A DNA stretch of 28,524 nucleotides from Phocaeicola_A sp964514145 (GCA_964514145.1 CAZEPM010000011.1:1-28524), one strand, 5' to 3'. Positions 8,823 to 17,730 are shown, counted from the first letter of the stretch. Notes: a model not told the origin generated them from the sequence alone. Made by a program: numbers and translations.

Positions 8823-9851
8823 TTAACGGTAAAGACCGGAAACAGAAGAATAAGTCGCAATGCTTCCTGCACTGGTGCTTGAGCTGGTTGTCGTTGACGT
8901 AAAAGCACGGAAAAGGAACGCGTTACATGTATAGCTTCCCCAAACGCCATTGTCAGAATAGATGAGGGCGGGAGAATCTTCGTCATAATTGAACGTCAAA
9001 GTGGCTCCGGTGCCGGCAGTCCACGTATAGTAGCCGGCGGAGCTGTCCCACGCACACCAGTAAGCATAATAGGAACCATACATGCCGACAAACTGGAACA
9101 CGATGCCCAACTGACGGGTGCTGCTGTCGTAGTCTACAGCCACATCAAACAGCAACCCTTGCATAATGTATCCTGTCTCATCGGCATCCGGAACCAAGGT
9201 GACGGCGACAGAGCCACTGCCATAAACCAAGTTCCATTCGCCCTGGAAGTATTCATAGTAGTTTGCGATGCCCGACTGCCATATTTCCGTTGAATATGTC
9301 TTATATCCACTCGTGAACGAGATGGAGGCCGAACGGGAAGCGCCTGTGTCGTTTTCATCGACCTCAATGACCAGTTCTCCGTCTTCGAACGTAGCTGTCA
9401 ACCAGTCGGCATCGGTATCAACGATAACATCGCCATAAGCCTCATAAGTGGCTGTCACGGTTTGGCTTTCGGCTATAACAAGCCTATAGGAGCTTTCCAG
9501 CCCGTAAATCGCAAAAAACGCCCCTGTCTGAGTGATACCCACAGACTGGGTTATGCCGTCACAGGAAAGAATCACTTGACCTGTCCGGCTGACGATGTCA
9601 TCATTGGCAGCGACCGTGAAGGTGACAGTGCCGTTTGACGGAGTCGACACCGTGAGCCATGATTGGTCAGAAGTGGCTGTCACCGCACCCGTGGCCGTAT
9701 AAGTAATGGTGCCCGTACCTCCATTGGCATCAAAGCCCACGGAACTGGTCGTGTCGATGGTCAGGCTGGAGAGCGCCGTGTCATCGTCACTACACCCTGC
9801 CGTCCATAACAAGGCGAGCGATGTCAGTAGGAATGATATATACTTTTTCAT
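8823..9851 (-). CDS. BACON-domain lipoprotein with a C-terminal module shared with its neighbour
   Basis: The product has 342 residues. The lipobox WTAGC gives lipidated Cys20. Two BACON-type beta domains follow: about 37-110 (VTATSDQSWLTVS ... GITQSVGITQTG) and about 115-194 (VIVDTDADWLTATF ... YSTEIWQSG), recognised by the W-L-T/x-V core and the Q-x-G end. Residues 201-342 form a third part with the core GMYGSYYAYWCAWD, then GYYTW, ending in AFLFRAFTSTTTSSSTSAGS. This part closely resembles the end of the DUF4302 protein encoded just upstream. BACON domains are known in surface proteins and are thought to bind carbohydrate or mucin. This is the last gene of block B, and its role as a surface accessory protein is inferred. 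Confidence 0.85.
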   Translation of the reverse strand: MKKYISFLLTSLALLWTAGCSDDDTALSSLTIDTTSSVGFDANGGTGTITYTATGAVTATSDQSWLTVSTPSNGTVTFTVAANDDIVSRTGQVILSCDGITQSVGITQTGAFFAIYGLESSYRLVIAESQTVTATYEAYGDVIVDTDADWLTATFEDGELVIEVDENDTGASRSASISFTSGYKTYSTEIWQSGIANYYEYFQGEWNLVYGSGSVAVTLVPDADETGYIMQGLLFDVAVDYDSSTRQLGIVFQFVGMYGSYYAYWCAWDSSAGYYTWTAGTGATLTFNYDEDSPALIYSDNGVWGSYTCNAFLFRAFTSTTTSSSTSAGSIATYSSVSGLYR

Positions 9852-9883
9852 ATTAAATAATCTTTAAAGTGTAACCATTGTGC

Positions 9884-11170
9884 TTATTTATGCAAACATT
9901 CAACATAGTAATAGCGTGATACATAACCCACACTTGCCGAGCTACTGGGTGTGCTTGAGGTGAAAGCCTGAAAGCGAAAACTCGAGGTGTTATAGCTCCA
10001 CGATCCGTTGTCCTCAAAAGTGAGTATGGGATCAGACTCGTCACCATTCCAAACGATATAAAAGCCATAGCCGTCACCCCAACCATAATAACCGGAATCG
10101 GGATCCCATACACAGAAGTAAAGATAATAAGAGCCATATAGACCGGCAGACTGTGTCGTGAGAGAAAGCTGACCGGTTATCTTATTATATCCAAGCGTAA
10201 CGTCGGCAGTCAACCCCGTGAGTGTAAACGACACGCCTTCAACCAAAGTCACGATACTTACCGGCGTCTCTTCCTGCCCAGTGGTACCGTGAGTAAGATA
10301 CCAGTCGCCAAGGAAGAGATCATAAGGCACGTAGTTGTCACTCACCATTCCGGACAGGACAACATTGGCATCTTCCACACACACCATCTCTTCGGCTGTC
10401 GCGTCCCAGCGGAAAGTCTGCACCTCTGACGAGCCTAACGTAATGGGCTCGTAGAACTTCATGCCGTCGTTCGTATAACAATAGGCTATCGTTGTGATCT
10501 CGTCCGGATTGGAACTGTCGGGGGCATAGGTCAGCAAACGATAGGTTGCGTCCATGTCAAACGAAACGGTTTCTCCGCTACCATCATAGACATAACCACA
10601 ATAAGGACTGGTCAGGATGGCATACTCCATATCAGCCACCTGGGTCAGATAAGTTGTCCAGTCGACACTGCTGTCCAAAGCTGTGAACATAATGGTATTT
10701 CCGGTCTTGACACCGGTGAAGGTCAGTTCGCTGGAATCGCCTCCCTTGAAGGCAAATTCAAAGTCGCCCTCATAACTGCTTCCGGAGCCCACATCGGGGT
10801 CGGCATAATAATGGAAGAGCGAGTTGTAGGTGTCAAAAGACAAAACGACGCTCTGTGACGAAAGGATGGAGAAGTGACTCGTCACCCGCTCGTCCGGTTC
10901 GCCGGCTCCTCCGGCAACCGTCACATCGCCGTTGGTCTCGAAGGAAGCCAGGAAAACATATCCGCCATAGGATTGGTCTTCCTCCGGATAGTATTCAATC
11001 AGCCAGCCGTTCGGAGCAGCCGTCAGCAGGCTCATGCATTCCTCCATCATATTGTCCAGCCGTTGCGAGGCATTTACTTCAAACACATCGTCAATTTCGT
11101 CCGAGGTACATCCCCATGCAAGAAGCGCCATCAGGCAGACACTTATGTTGTAAAAGAGATTCTTCTTCAT
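9884..11170 (-). CDS. DUF4302 family lipoprotein
   Basis: The product has 428 residues from the ATG at 11170; a GTG two codons earlier is possible, but MKKNLF starts a normal signal peptide. The lipobox LAWGC gives lipidated Cys21. The N-terminal part SQRLDNMMEECMSLLTAAPN followed by GWLIEYYPE and GGYVFLASF is the known opening of DUF4302 proteins. Residues about 284-428 contain GLYGSYYLYFCVWD and GYYGW, and the tail SFRFQAFTSSTPSSSASVG, which match the C-terminal module of the next gene. It starts 10 bp after the metallopeptidase stop, so the two are likely co-translated. DUF4302 genes commonly neighbour SusD and zinc metallopeptidase genes; their function is not known to me. Confidence 0.88.
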   Translation of the reverse strand: MKKNLFYNISVCLMALLAWGCTSDEIDDVFEVNASQRLDNMMEECMSLLTAAPNGWLIEYYPEEDQSYGGYVFLASFETNGDVTVAGGAGEPDERVTSHFSILSSQSVVLSFDTYNSLFHYYADPDVGSGSSYEGDFEFAFKGGDSSELTFTGVKTGNTIMFTALDSSVDWTTYLTQVADMEYAILTSPYCGYVYDGSGETVSFDMDATYRLLTYAPDSSNPDEITTIAYCYTNDGMKFYEPITLGSSEVQTFRWDATAEEMVCVEDANVVLSGMVSDNYVPYDLFLGDWYLTHGTTGQEETPVSIVTLVEGVSFTLTGLTADVTLGYNKITGQLSLTTQSAGLYGSYYLYFCVWDPDSGYYGWGDGYGFYIVWNGDESDPILTFEDNGSWSYNTSSFRFQAFTSSTPSSSASVGYVSRYYYVECLHK

Positions 11171-11180
11171 AGTCACAATT

Positions 11181-12098
11181 TTATAAGTTTACCCAATCAT
11201 AATATTCAATATCGTCGAACTTATTTGTTACCACGTTTTTCAATCGGTCGATGTCAATATTCCACACGTCAAGCATGTATTCTTTCACATACTCCAGCTT
11301 GAGGGTAATCTTGTTGGCGCCGGTTGTTCCGGCAGCGTCCAGGATAGACTGCCACTCATCGTCGGAATAAGTGACGTAATACGACAAGGTCTCGACAAAA
11401 TCATCATCGTAACTGTTAGAGGCATAGGGACTGATAAAGCCCAAAGCCCAGGCCTCAGAGTCCGACAGGTCATTCCATGTGGCCGAGTAGTCGCCCGAAC
11501 TAACCAGGTTGAAGTTGGTAGGATAGTCAACCGTCTGGTGCAGGATGTGTCCGAACTCATGATGGATGGTGTGCAGATAATGATAGTTGATGTTATCTCT
11601 ATCCACTTCGACACTGTAGCCTGACGATGTCGTGGGGTCTTCCACCACTTGGAACCAACGGGGGAGCCAGTTTCCTGCATAAAGCGTAATCTTCAGTCCG
11701 CCCTCGGCGGTTCCCATGGTATAAGTGCTGTTGCTGTTCCATCCCACCGTACCGATGACCATGAACTGGCGCGGCGCGTAGCTCCGCAAGAAGTCTTCAC
11801 CGCCAACTTGGGCGTAAGGATCCAGCCACAAGTATTTCACCATCTTGGCCAGGATGATACTCTGTGACATTTCTGCCGGAACCAGGTCATAACTAAGGTC
11901 GCTCTCAACATCCTCATACTTGTATATGAACCGGATGTTATAGGGAATGCGGTAGTTTTCTTCCAGCCAGTCGTCAAACTCATTGTTCTCATTCACCGAG
12001 TCGATAATCACACTGACAGGATTCAAATCGTCCTCGCCGCAAGATTGAATGGCGACGACCGCAAACAAAGCCAATATGTAAGTTATCAGTTTCTTCAT
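11181..12098 (-). CDS. Putative zinc-binding metallopeptidase lipoprotein
   Basis: I start the gene at ATG 12098 (305 residues), because MKKLITYILALFAVVAIQSC is then a compact lipoprotein signal; an in-frame ATG at 12110 adds four residues. The gluzincin-like active site is HHEFGHILHQ: the HExxH histidines are H184 and H188 and the catalytic acid E185, counted from the upstream ATG. A likely third metal ligand is the glutamate in DDDFVETLSYYV. The motif and length fit the SusD-associated putative zinc-binding metallopeptidase family. With the lipid anchor it should act on the cell surface or facing the periplasm, cutting proteins or peptides for the SusCD pair encoded just upstream. The reaction has not been shown; the family call rests on the motif and context. 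Confidence 0.9.
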   Translation of the reverse strand: MKKLITYILALFAVVAIQSCGEDDLNPVSVIIDSVNENNEFDDWLEENYRIPYNIRFIYKYEDVESDLSYDLVPAEMSQSIILAKMVKYLWLDPYAQVGGEDFLRSYAPRQFMVIGTVGWNSNSTYTMGTAEGGLKITLYAGNWLPRWFQVVEDPTTSSGYSVEVDRDNINYHYLHTIHHEFGHILHQTVDYPTNFNLVSSGDYSATWNDLSDSEAWALGFISPYASNSYDDDFVETLSYYVTYSDDEWQSILDAAGTTGANKITLKLEYVKEYMLDVWNIDIDRLKNVVTNKFDDIEYYDWVNL

Positions 12099-12131
12099 AC
12101 GTATGTACATTTTGAGTTTCGTTATAACAGA

Positions 12132-13658
12132 TTATCTCGGGTTAGCTTCCATTCCGGCCTGAATGACTCTTTCCGGAATCTGGAGTGCCAAACGTGGGTC
12201 ATAAGGCTCGATGTAAATATCGGTACCATCTTCCACCGTGTGCGTATAAGCTATGCCGTAACGTTTCAAATCGAGCAGACGAGTACCCTCATGCAACGTG
12301 AGGATGCGACGCGCGTGCAGGCAGGCATGAATCATGTTTTCCTGTGTGCCGGCATTGACCGTAAAGCGGGGCTCAATCGGTTTCTTGTAAGACTCGCTTG
12401 CGTTTTCATACCAGTCAGCAATGGTGGTTGCACTTACTTGCGAAGACGTGCCTCCGCTGGCAATGTAGAAATAAGAAAGGTCTGTGGCCGTGTTGTCATA
12501 CTCTCCAAGCATTGCGTATGCCTCGGCCCGGTCAAGCAACGTACGCTCCACCGAAAAACGGACATTCGCGATGTGCCCGATTCCGATGCCCTGCACCACG
12601 TCGGTATAAACGAAATATTCACTCTGTTTCGGGAAGAAGTAACTGCGAATGGAACCGGCCGTATAGTAACGGACGTAGGTGGAATAGTTCACCAATCTGG
12701 TACTTCCCCAAGGGCCGAGGCCATATAACGTCTCGTTCAACAAATCCAACGTGTGTGCAGCACGTGACTGATATCCCATCCGACCTGCCCATGACGTAAT
12801 GCCTTGTATGAAAAGGTTACAAGCCAGACTGGAGTCTATCCAGGCGGCAGTATACTCTTCTGAACCAGTATAGCTGCTATAAGAGGAGAAGTCACGCATC
12901 TGCGAAGTGGGATTCGTGCCTATAGCCGTAGTAGCATACTCCACCGCACGCTCATAGTCGCCGTAGTGCAAGTAGAACTCTGCGGCAAAGGCATAGGCTG
13001 CCGCCTTGTTGAAGTGGTATGTAGGTTGCGTGTAAAGATTGTCGTCGATGAGTGGCAATCCTTCTTCTATATCGGCCGCAATCTTCTCATAGACTTCGGC
13101 CACCGTGCCCCGCTCATAATGGTTGAATGCGTCATCCTCCACATCTACCATGTAAGGGATGCCCAAATCCGTATCACTCGACTGCGGATTGTAAGCCTGA
13201 CAGAAGATGTTGCACAAGGTGTAGTGGGCATAAGCACGGCAAATGAGTGCTTCACCCCGCTGGGCCGAGAGTTCGCTGCCTCCACCCAACTCCTCAATAG
13301 CTTCCAACGCTTGGTTGGCAGCTGCGATGGCGGCATAATTGTCTACCCAAAGATCGTAAGGAGTATCTTGAGAAGTACCACTGAACAATTCCGTAAAGAG
13401 GTAGGCATCACGGCAAGATACACGAGTCCAAGAGTAAGACGTACCACGGTCGACGACATTGTCCGACATCTGCTCATGCACCAAGATGGGGAGTGCGTCA
13501 GAATAGGCTGAGACCAGAAGTTTGGTCACCTTGTCTTCCGTATCGACTTGTGTACGGTTGTCCGGGTTGACATCCAAATAATCACCACACGAGGTCGAGA
13601 TTGCGCCGCCGGACACCATCAACAAACTACATAATATATAATCGAAATATCTTTTCAT
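12132..13658 (-). CDS. RagB/SusD family nutrient-binding outer membrane lipoprotein (block B)
   Basis: The product has 508 residues. The lipobox ISTSC (lipidated Cys24) is followed by GDYLDVNPDNRTQVDTEDKV, the standard SusD start. Helical TPR-like segments are visible (AQRGEALICRAYAHYTLCNI, AAAYAFAAEFYLHYGDYERA) as well as the C-terminal HARRILTLHEGTRLLDLKRY, which is the R-x-E-G-x-R-x-x-D-L-x-R-Y motif of the family. It lies 19 bp after its SusC partner and 33 bp before the metallopeptidase start. It should cap the block B SusC and bind its substrate. The protease next door makes peptides a reasonable candidate ligand. Confidence 0.95.
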   Translation of the reverse strand: MKRYFDYILCSLLMVSGGAISTSCGDYLDVNPDNRTQVDTEDKVTKLLVSAYSDALPILVHEQMSDNVVDRGTSYSWTRVSCRDAYLFTELFSGTSQDTPYDLWVDNYAAIAAANQALEAIEELGGGSELSAQRGEALICRAYAHYTLCNIFCQAYNPQSSDTDLGIPYMVDVEDDAFNHYERGTVAEVYEKIAADIEEGLPLIDDNLYTQPTYHFNKAAAYAFAAEFYLHYGDYERAVEYATTAIGTNPTSQMRDFSSYSSYTGSEEYTAAWIDSSLACNLFIQGITSWAGRMGYQSRAAHTLDLLNETLYGLGPWGSTRLVNYSTYVRYYTAGSIRSYFFPKQSEYFVYTDVVQGIGIGHIANVRFSVERTLLDRAEAYAMLGEYDNTATDLSYFYIASGGTSSQVSATTIADWYENASESYKKPIEPRFTVNAGTQENMIHACLHARRILTLHEGTRLLDLKRYGIAYTHTVEDGTDIYIEPYDPRLALQIPERVIQAGMEANPR

Positions 13659-13677
13659 ACCTGTAAGTTTTTATAGA

Positions 13678-16600
13678 TTAGAAACCTGCACGAACGGTAA
13701 ACGTGAATTGTCTGGCCAAAGGAGACGACACACCACCCGAAGAATAATATTCCGGATCCTGCCCATTCATGGAGTCATGCGTGTAGATAAGGAACGGGTT
13801 GGTCACCTGTGCCTTCAAAGACAAGTTCGTCAGACGTGCACCGGAAATCCAGTTTTTAGGGAAATCATAGGTAAGCGAGATTTCCTTCATCCGGATGAAA
13901 TCACCCTTTCCTACACGGGCCGTAGAATAGTTATAAGCGTTGTAGGCCATAGATAAATAGCTCGAGCCTATCACTTGTCTCTGACGCACACTGGCAATAA
14001 CCGGAATATTGGTTTTTTCCTCATCGCCCGGCACCATCCAACGGTTCTTGAACTCACCCGGCATGGCGTCAAAGTCCGTATAAGAAGACGAGAATACCGG
14101 ATTCAAGCGCACTTTGCTACCGAAAGCGTAGGTCATGAAGATGTTCAGGCGGAAATTCTTGTAGGTAAAGATGTTTCCAAATCCACCGGTAACCTTCGGA
14201 TCAGTGGGACCTTCATATTTCAACGAGTTCAAAATATCAGCATCCGTTGTTTGGAAATTGAGTTCGCTATAATTATCCTGCGTAATGAGTACACCGCCCA
14301 GTTCAAACATCGGCAGACCATCGGAATCCAGCCCGACAAAAGGAATGGAGAACAACGAATAAGGTGCATAACCCTCCAGGTTGTAACCCGTGCCGACAAT
14401 CAGATCCATCATGTTGGCATCGCTCTCCAGATTCGTAATCTTTTGCTTGCTCCAAGAGAACGTAAGGTCTGTGTTCCAGTTGAAGTCGCGGGTGCTGATG
14501 TTGTGGGTCGAAAGCGTAAATTCCACACCACGCGAGCTCATATCGGCCACGTTGGCATATTTACGAATCTCACCGCCAACACCTTCCGTATAAGCTATGC
14601 CCAACAAATCGTAGTTGTTTCGCACATAGAAGTCCGTTTCGAAATTGATGCGGTTATTCAGGAAACCTACCGAGAGACCGATGTTGAACTCATGTTTCTT
14701 CTCATAAGTCAGTGATTTATTGCCCAACGAAGTAATCTGAAGCCCGCTCTCCTGATCACTGGCTGTGGGACGCCACGGCGAGTAGCTCTCGATAATGGCC
14801 ACCGAGTTGGAGATGTAATCCGGACCGGCATCAGCCGTCAAGCTGTAAGATGCTTTCAGATTCAAGTGAGACAGTGTGGGGCGGAACGACTCAAAGAAAC
14901 TTTCCTCATGCACGTTCCATGCTGCACCAATGTTCCACGTAGGCAGCCAACGGGCACTCGTGGCACGTCCCAAACGGTTGGTGCCTTCATAACGTACCGT
15001 ACCATTGAAATTGTACCGGCCTTTGTATGAATAGTTCGCCGTTCCGTAGTAGGCCAACGTACGCCGGTTCGTGTTCGACAAGGTGTAATAGTCGGCACCG
15101 TCTTCACTGGCTTGCTTAAAGGCGCGGTAATCGAAGAATGCAATCTCACCTTCATTGTACTGCAGACCCCAGCCTCTGAACCAGTCACTGGAACGTGACA
15201 CCGAGGTAATCTCCATACCACCGTAGAGATTGACAATGTGTGTGTCGTTGAAAATTTTGTTCCAAGTCAGTGAGTTACGAACCGTGTAACTCTTTGTCCG
15301 ATACTCCGTCTTTTCATAAATACCACCGTAGGGCAATATTGAAATCGGCTCGGTGTTCAGCTCATCAGGGTCATCATAAAGGAACGGATTGTTGTCGCGG
15401 ATGGTGGCATCGCTCATCTCGCGGTAAGCACGCGCCTGATTGGAATCATCCTTGATGTGATGTTGGCTGGACGACGACACGTAACGATAAGAAGCCAGCG
15501 AGTTGAACTCCAGACCGGGAATAATCGTCCAGTTCAGCTCGGCCTGAAACTTGGCATCGATGACGTTCATCGAAATGTAATTGTTCTCCAACTCGTCGAA
15601 GATGTTGAAAGAAGTGTAATTGCGCGTGTAGTCCTCATCGGCGGCCATCGTACGCGACGTGTTGAGAGCATAATAGAACGGGCTGATTTCGAAATTACGG
15701 TGTACTTCACCCGTGTATTCATCCGTCTCCTGCGAAGCCGTTCCCGGAGCACGCTGCTTGCGGTAGCTGGCATTGCCCAACAACGTCAGATTCAACCGGT
15801 CGCTGAAGTTGAAACGCGAATTGGCATTGAACGTGTAACGCTCCACCGAACTCTGCTTGTACCAGCCCGGATCACTCATGTAGCTGAGTGAGATGTATGA
15901 CGTAGAGCGTTCGGTACCCGTCGACAGACTGAGTGAGTGGTTCATCATCAGGCTGTTACTGAACAACTCGTCGAACCAGTCGGTGTTGCGATACTCCGCC
16001 TGGCGCAGGTAGCTGTTCATAGCCTCTTCCGTATAGGGAAGGCCAAACTGTCCGCTCGTACTGTTATAGGTATTGATGAGCTGGTACATCTTGCCATAGA
16101 CACCACTGTTTGAAGCACGAACTGTTTCTGAAAAATTGAGCCATCCCTTTGACTGCATTTCGGCAAACACGCTCATCTGATCTTGCGAATTGAGCACATT
16201 GTAGTCCGAATAGCTGGGCTTCATGCGTGTGGTGAACTCACCCGTGTAGTTGAGCCGTGTGGCTCCGGCACGTCCTTTCTTGGTGGTGATTACAATCACA
16301 CCCGCCATGGCCTTGGCACCATAAATAGAGGTAGCCGAACCGTCTTTCAGGATGTTGAAGCTCTCGATGTCATCAGAGTTCAGTCCTGCGATGGCCGAAC
16401 TGATCAGCGTCTCGGCATCACCCGAAGTCAGGTCGGTCGGAGAAATCTCAATCACATCTTCCATTATCACACCATCAACAACCCACAATGGTTTCGAAGT
16501 TCCAAGAAGCGAAGTTGCACCACGAATGCGAATCTTGGGAGCCGTACCAAACGTGGCTGTCACGTTCTGCACAGACACACCGGCCGAACGGCCTTCCAGC

Positions 16601-17016
16601 GAGCGACTGATATCCGCCATACCGCTCAGCAACACATCTTCAGCACTTAGCTGGTCGGATGCTCCGGTAAACAGGCGCTTATCCATCCGGTTCATACCGG
16701 TAATGACCACCTCGTCAATCATCTGTGCATCACTCTGAAGAACAATACGCATAGACGGCTCTGCCGTCACGATTTGCGTGTTCATGCCGATGTAACTGAT
16801 TCTCAGTTTATCGCCGGGATTTACCCTCAGCGAGAACTTACCCTCGACATCGGTTGTCGTACCGGTTCTGGAATCGTTCACCATTACCGAAGCCCCGATA
16901 ATTGGCTCACCATCCTCACCCGAAACGACAACTCCATTCACTTGCAATGATTGTGCAATTGCCAAATTGATACCTATCAGCAAATAGGCACAGAGAAGTG
17001 TCACAACTTTCATCAT
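13678..17016 (-). CDS. SusC/RagA TonB-linked outer membrane transporter without STN domain (block B)
   Basis: The product has 1112 residues. Domains: signal peptide about 1-21 (cut after LAIA); carboxypeptidase-regulatory-like domain about 24-95 (GVVVSGEDGEPIIGASVMVN); TonB-box-like MIDEVVITGM at 99-108; plug domain about 118-246 with SFNILKDGSATSIYGAKAMA; then the beta barrel to a terminal FTFTVRAGF. It goes straight from the signal peptide to the regulatory-like domain, so unlike the block A SusC it cannot signal through FecR by the known STN route. It is the first clear gene of block B. The 5' region has two 9-base C tracts and a weak TATGTTTA box (17035-17042). Either of the first two methionines could be the start. 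Confidence 0.95.
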   Translation of the reverse strand: MMKVVTLLCAYLLIGINLAIAQSLQVNGVVVSGEDGEPIIGASVMVNDSRTGTTTDVEGKFSLRVNPGDKLRISYIGMNTQIVTAEPSMRIVLQSDAQMIDEVVITGMNRMDKRLFTGASDQLSAEDVLLSGMADISRSLEGRSAGVSVQNVTATFGTAPKIRIRGATSLLGTSKPLWVVDGVIMEDVIEISPTDLTSGDAETLISSAIAGLNSDDIESFNILKDGSATSIYGAKAMAGVIVITTKKGRAGATRLNYTGEFTTRMKPSYSDYNVLNSQDQMSVFAEMQSKGWLNFSETVRASNSGVYGKMYQLINTYNSTSGQFGLPYTEEAMNSYLRQAEYRNTDWFDELFSNSLMMNHSLSLSTGTERSTSYISLSYMSDPGWYKQSSVERYTFNANSRFNFSDRLNLTLLGNASYRKQRAPGTASQETDEYTGEVHRNFEISPFYYALNTSRTMAADEDYTRNYTSFNIFDELENNYISMNVIDAKFQAELNWTIIPGLEFNSLASYRYVSSSSQHHIKDDSNQARAYREMSDATIRDNNPFLYDDPDELNTEPISILPYGGIYEKTEYRTKSYTVRNSLTWNKIFNDTHIVNLYGGMEITSVSRSSDWFRGWGLQYNEGEIAFFDYRAFKQASEDGADYYTLSNTNRRTLAYYGTANYSYKGRYNFNGTVRYEGTNRLGRATSARWLPTWNIGAAWNVHEESFFESFRPTLSHLNLKASYSLTADAGPDYISNSVAIIESYSPWRPTASDQESGLQITSLGNKSLTYEKKHEFNIGLSVGFLNNRINFETDFYVRNNYDLLGIAYTEGVGGEIRKYANVADMSSRGVEFTLSTHNISTRDFNWNTDLTFSWSKQKITNLESDANMMDLIVGTGYNLEGYAPYSLFSIPFVGLDSDGLPMFELGGVLITQDNYSELNFQTTDADILNSLKYEGPTDPKVTGGFGNIFTYKNFRLNIFMTYAFGSKVRLNPVFSSSYTDFDAMPGEFKNRWMVPGDEEKTNIPVIASVRQRQVIGSSYLSMAYNAYNYSTARVGKGDFIRMKEISLTYDFPKNWISGARLTNLSLKAQVTNPFLIYTHDSMNGQDPEYYSSGGVSSPLARQFTFTVRAGF

Positions 17017-17104
17017 AAGCTCTATAAATTAAGTTAAACATAAGAGGAAACTTGTCCTCCGGTAACAATAACTCTTTTTACTGCCTGACCTTATCTGATT
17101 CCAT

Positions 17105-17113
17105 CCCCCCCCC
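17105..17113. repeat. 9-base C tract in the block B leader
   Basis: Nine consecutive C (G on the coding strand), 89-97 bp upstream of the susC start and 11 bp past the stop of the small open frame at 17124. Tracts of this length can change by slippage, but length variation is not shown here. Confidence 0.7.
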
Positions 17114-17123
17114 GCTGATCATA

Positions 17124-17477
17124 TCAACACAAGCAACAACACAACCCTTTAATTGTTTGTTTGTGCATGCGACAAAAAAATGCCGCAAAGAAATGGTCCG
17201 CAAACCACTTCTCCACGGGCATCAAGTCTGGCACATTCAAATAAACCAAACGATGTAAGGGCGGGGAACTATCTTTTATAATGAACAAACAGTCATCTTT
17301 GGAAAATCGGGAATCTTCGCTTTGATTCCTTGCTATTATGCTTATGGAGGGACATGACACTTCACTTTTGTCATTTATCCTCAGAAGCGACATTATGTCA
17401 CTATATTTACCCCCCCCCGTCAGGTTTTTAACAAGAGAAGGTAGAAATCTGAAAACTTCATCAACGTTTATTTTCAT
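17124..17477 (-). CDS. Hypothetical small protein with an in-frame G tract
   Basis: I do not recognise this protein. From ATG 17477 (with AAAGG seven bases upstream) it has 117 residues: a polar first half (MKINVDEVFRFLPSLVKNL, then TGGGKYSD) and a more hydrophobic end (LVYLNVPDLMPVEKWFADHF), closing in a cysteine cluster GLCCCLC. Upstream in-frame ATGs at 17492 and 17501 are possible. In its favour are a TAnnTTTG box just upstream (17513-17520) and the same direction as block B. Against it are the odd composition and the lack of a known domain. Residues T20-G23 are encoded over a 9-G tract; with 8 or 10 G the frame closes within 0-5 codons after the tract. It may instead be leader sequence of the susC transcript. 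Confidence 0.35.
   Translation of the reverse strand: MKINVDEVFRFLPSLVKNLTGGGKYSDIMSLLRINDKSEVSCPSISIIARNQSEDSRFSKDDCLFIIKDSSPPLHRLVYLNVPDLMPVEKWFADHFFAAFFCRMHKQTIKGLCCCLC
17410..17418. repeat. 9-base C tract inside the possible small gene
   Basis: Nine consecutive C on the plus strand, read as ACG GGG GGG GGT on the minus strand within the open frame 17124-17477. It is a candidate slippage site. Confidence 0.7.
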
Positions 17478-17512
17478 CAAATAACCTTTCATGACATTCA
17501 TATTTCTACATA

Positions 17513-17520
17513 CAAAAATA
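17513..17520 (-). promoter_or_regulatory. Possible -7 element at the edge of the assembly gap
   Basis: The minus strand reads TATTTTTG, a full match to TAnnTTTG. The -33 element would fall inside the N run and cannot be checked. It could drive the small open frame and the block B operon. Confidence 0.4.
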
Positions 17521-17523
17521 AAA

Positions 17524-17623
17524 NNNNNNNNNNNNNNNNNNNNNNNNNNNNNNNNNNNNNNNNNNNNNNNNNNNNNNNNNNNNNNNNNNNNNNNNNNNNN
17601 NNNNNNNNNNNNNNNNNNNNNNN
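17524..17623. other. Assembly gap of exactly 100 N
   Basis: The N run is a conventional placeholder for a gap of unknown length. An open frame that appears to run across it (to 17657) is an artefact. The 107 bp to its right, up to the second repeat, are AT-rich and hold no gene I can support. Confidence 0.99.
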
Positions 17624-17730
17624 ATTTTATGGAAATAAAACGCATTATGCATATCATGTGTTGAATTTTCAGAAATTAAAATTACACAAACTTATCACAT
17701 AATAAAAAACCATATTTAACAAAAGTGATT

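Noticed and set aside
8382..8902. Plus-strand open frames in the gap between blocks A and B
   Set aside because: Their translations are arginine- and proline-rich without a domain, and they cover the sigma promoter, the repeat and the end of the BACON gene.
17124..17657. A 177-residue open frame across the N run
   Set aside because: It exists only because the N run holds no stop. Only the part to the left of the gap (from 17477 or 17501) is worth considering.
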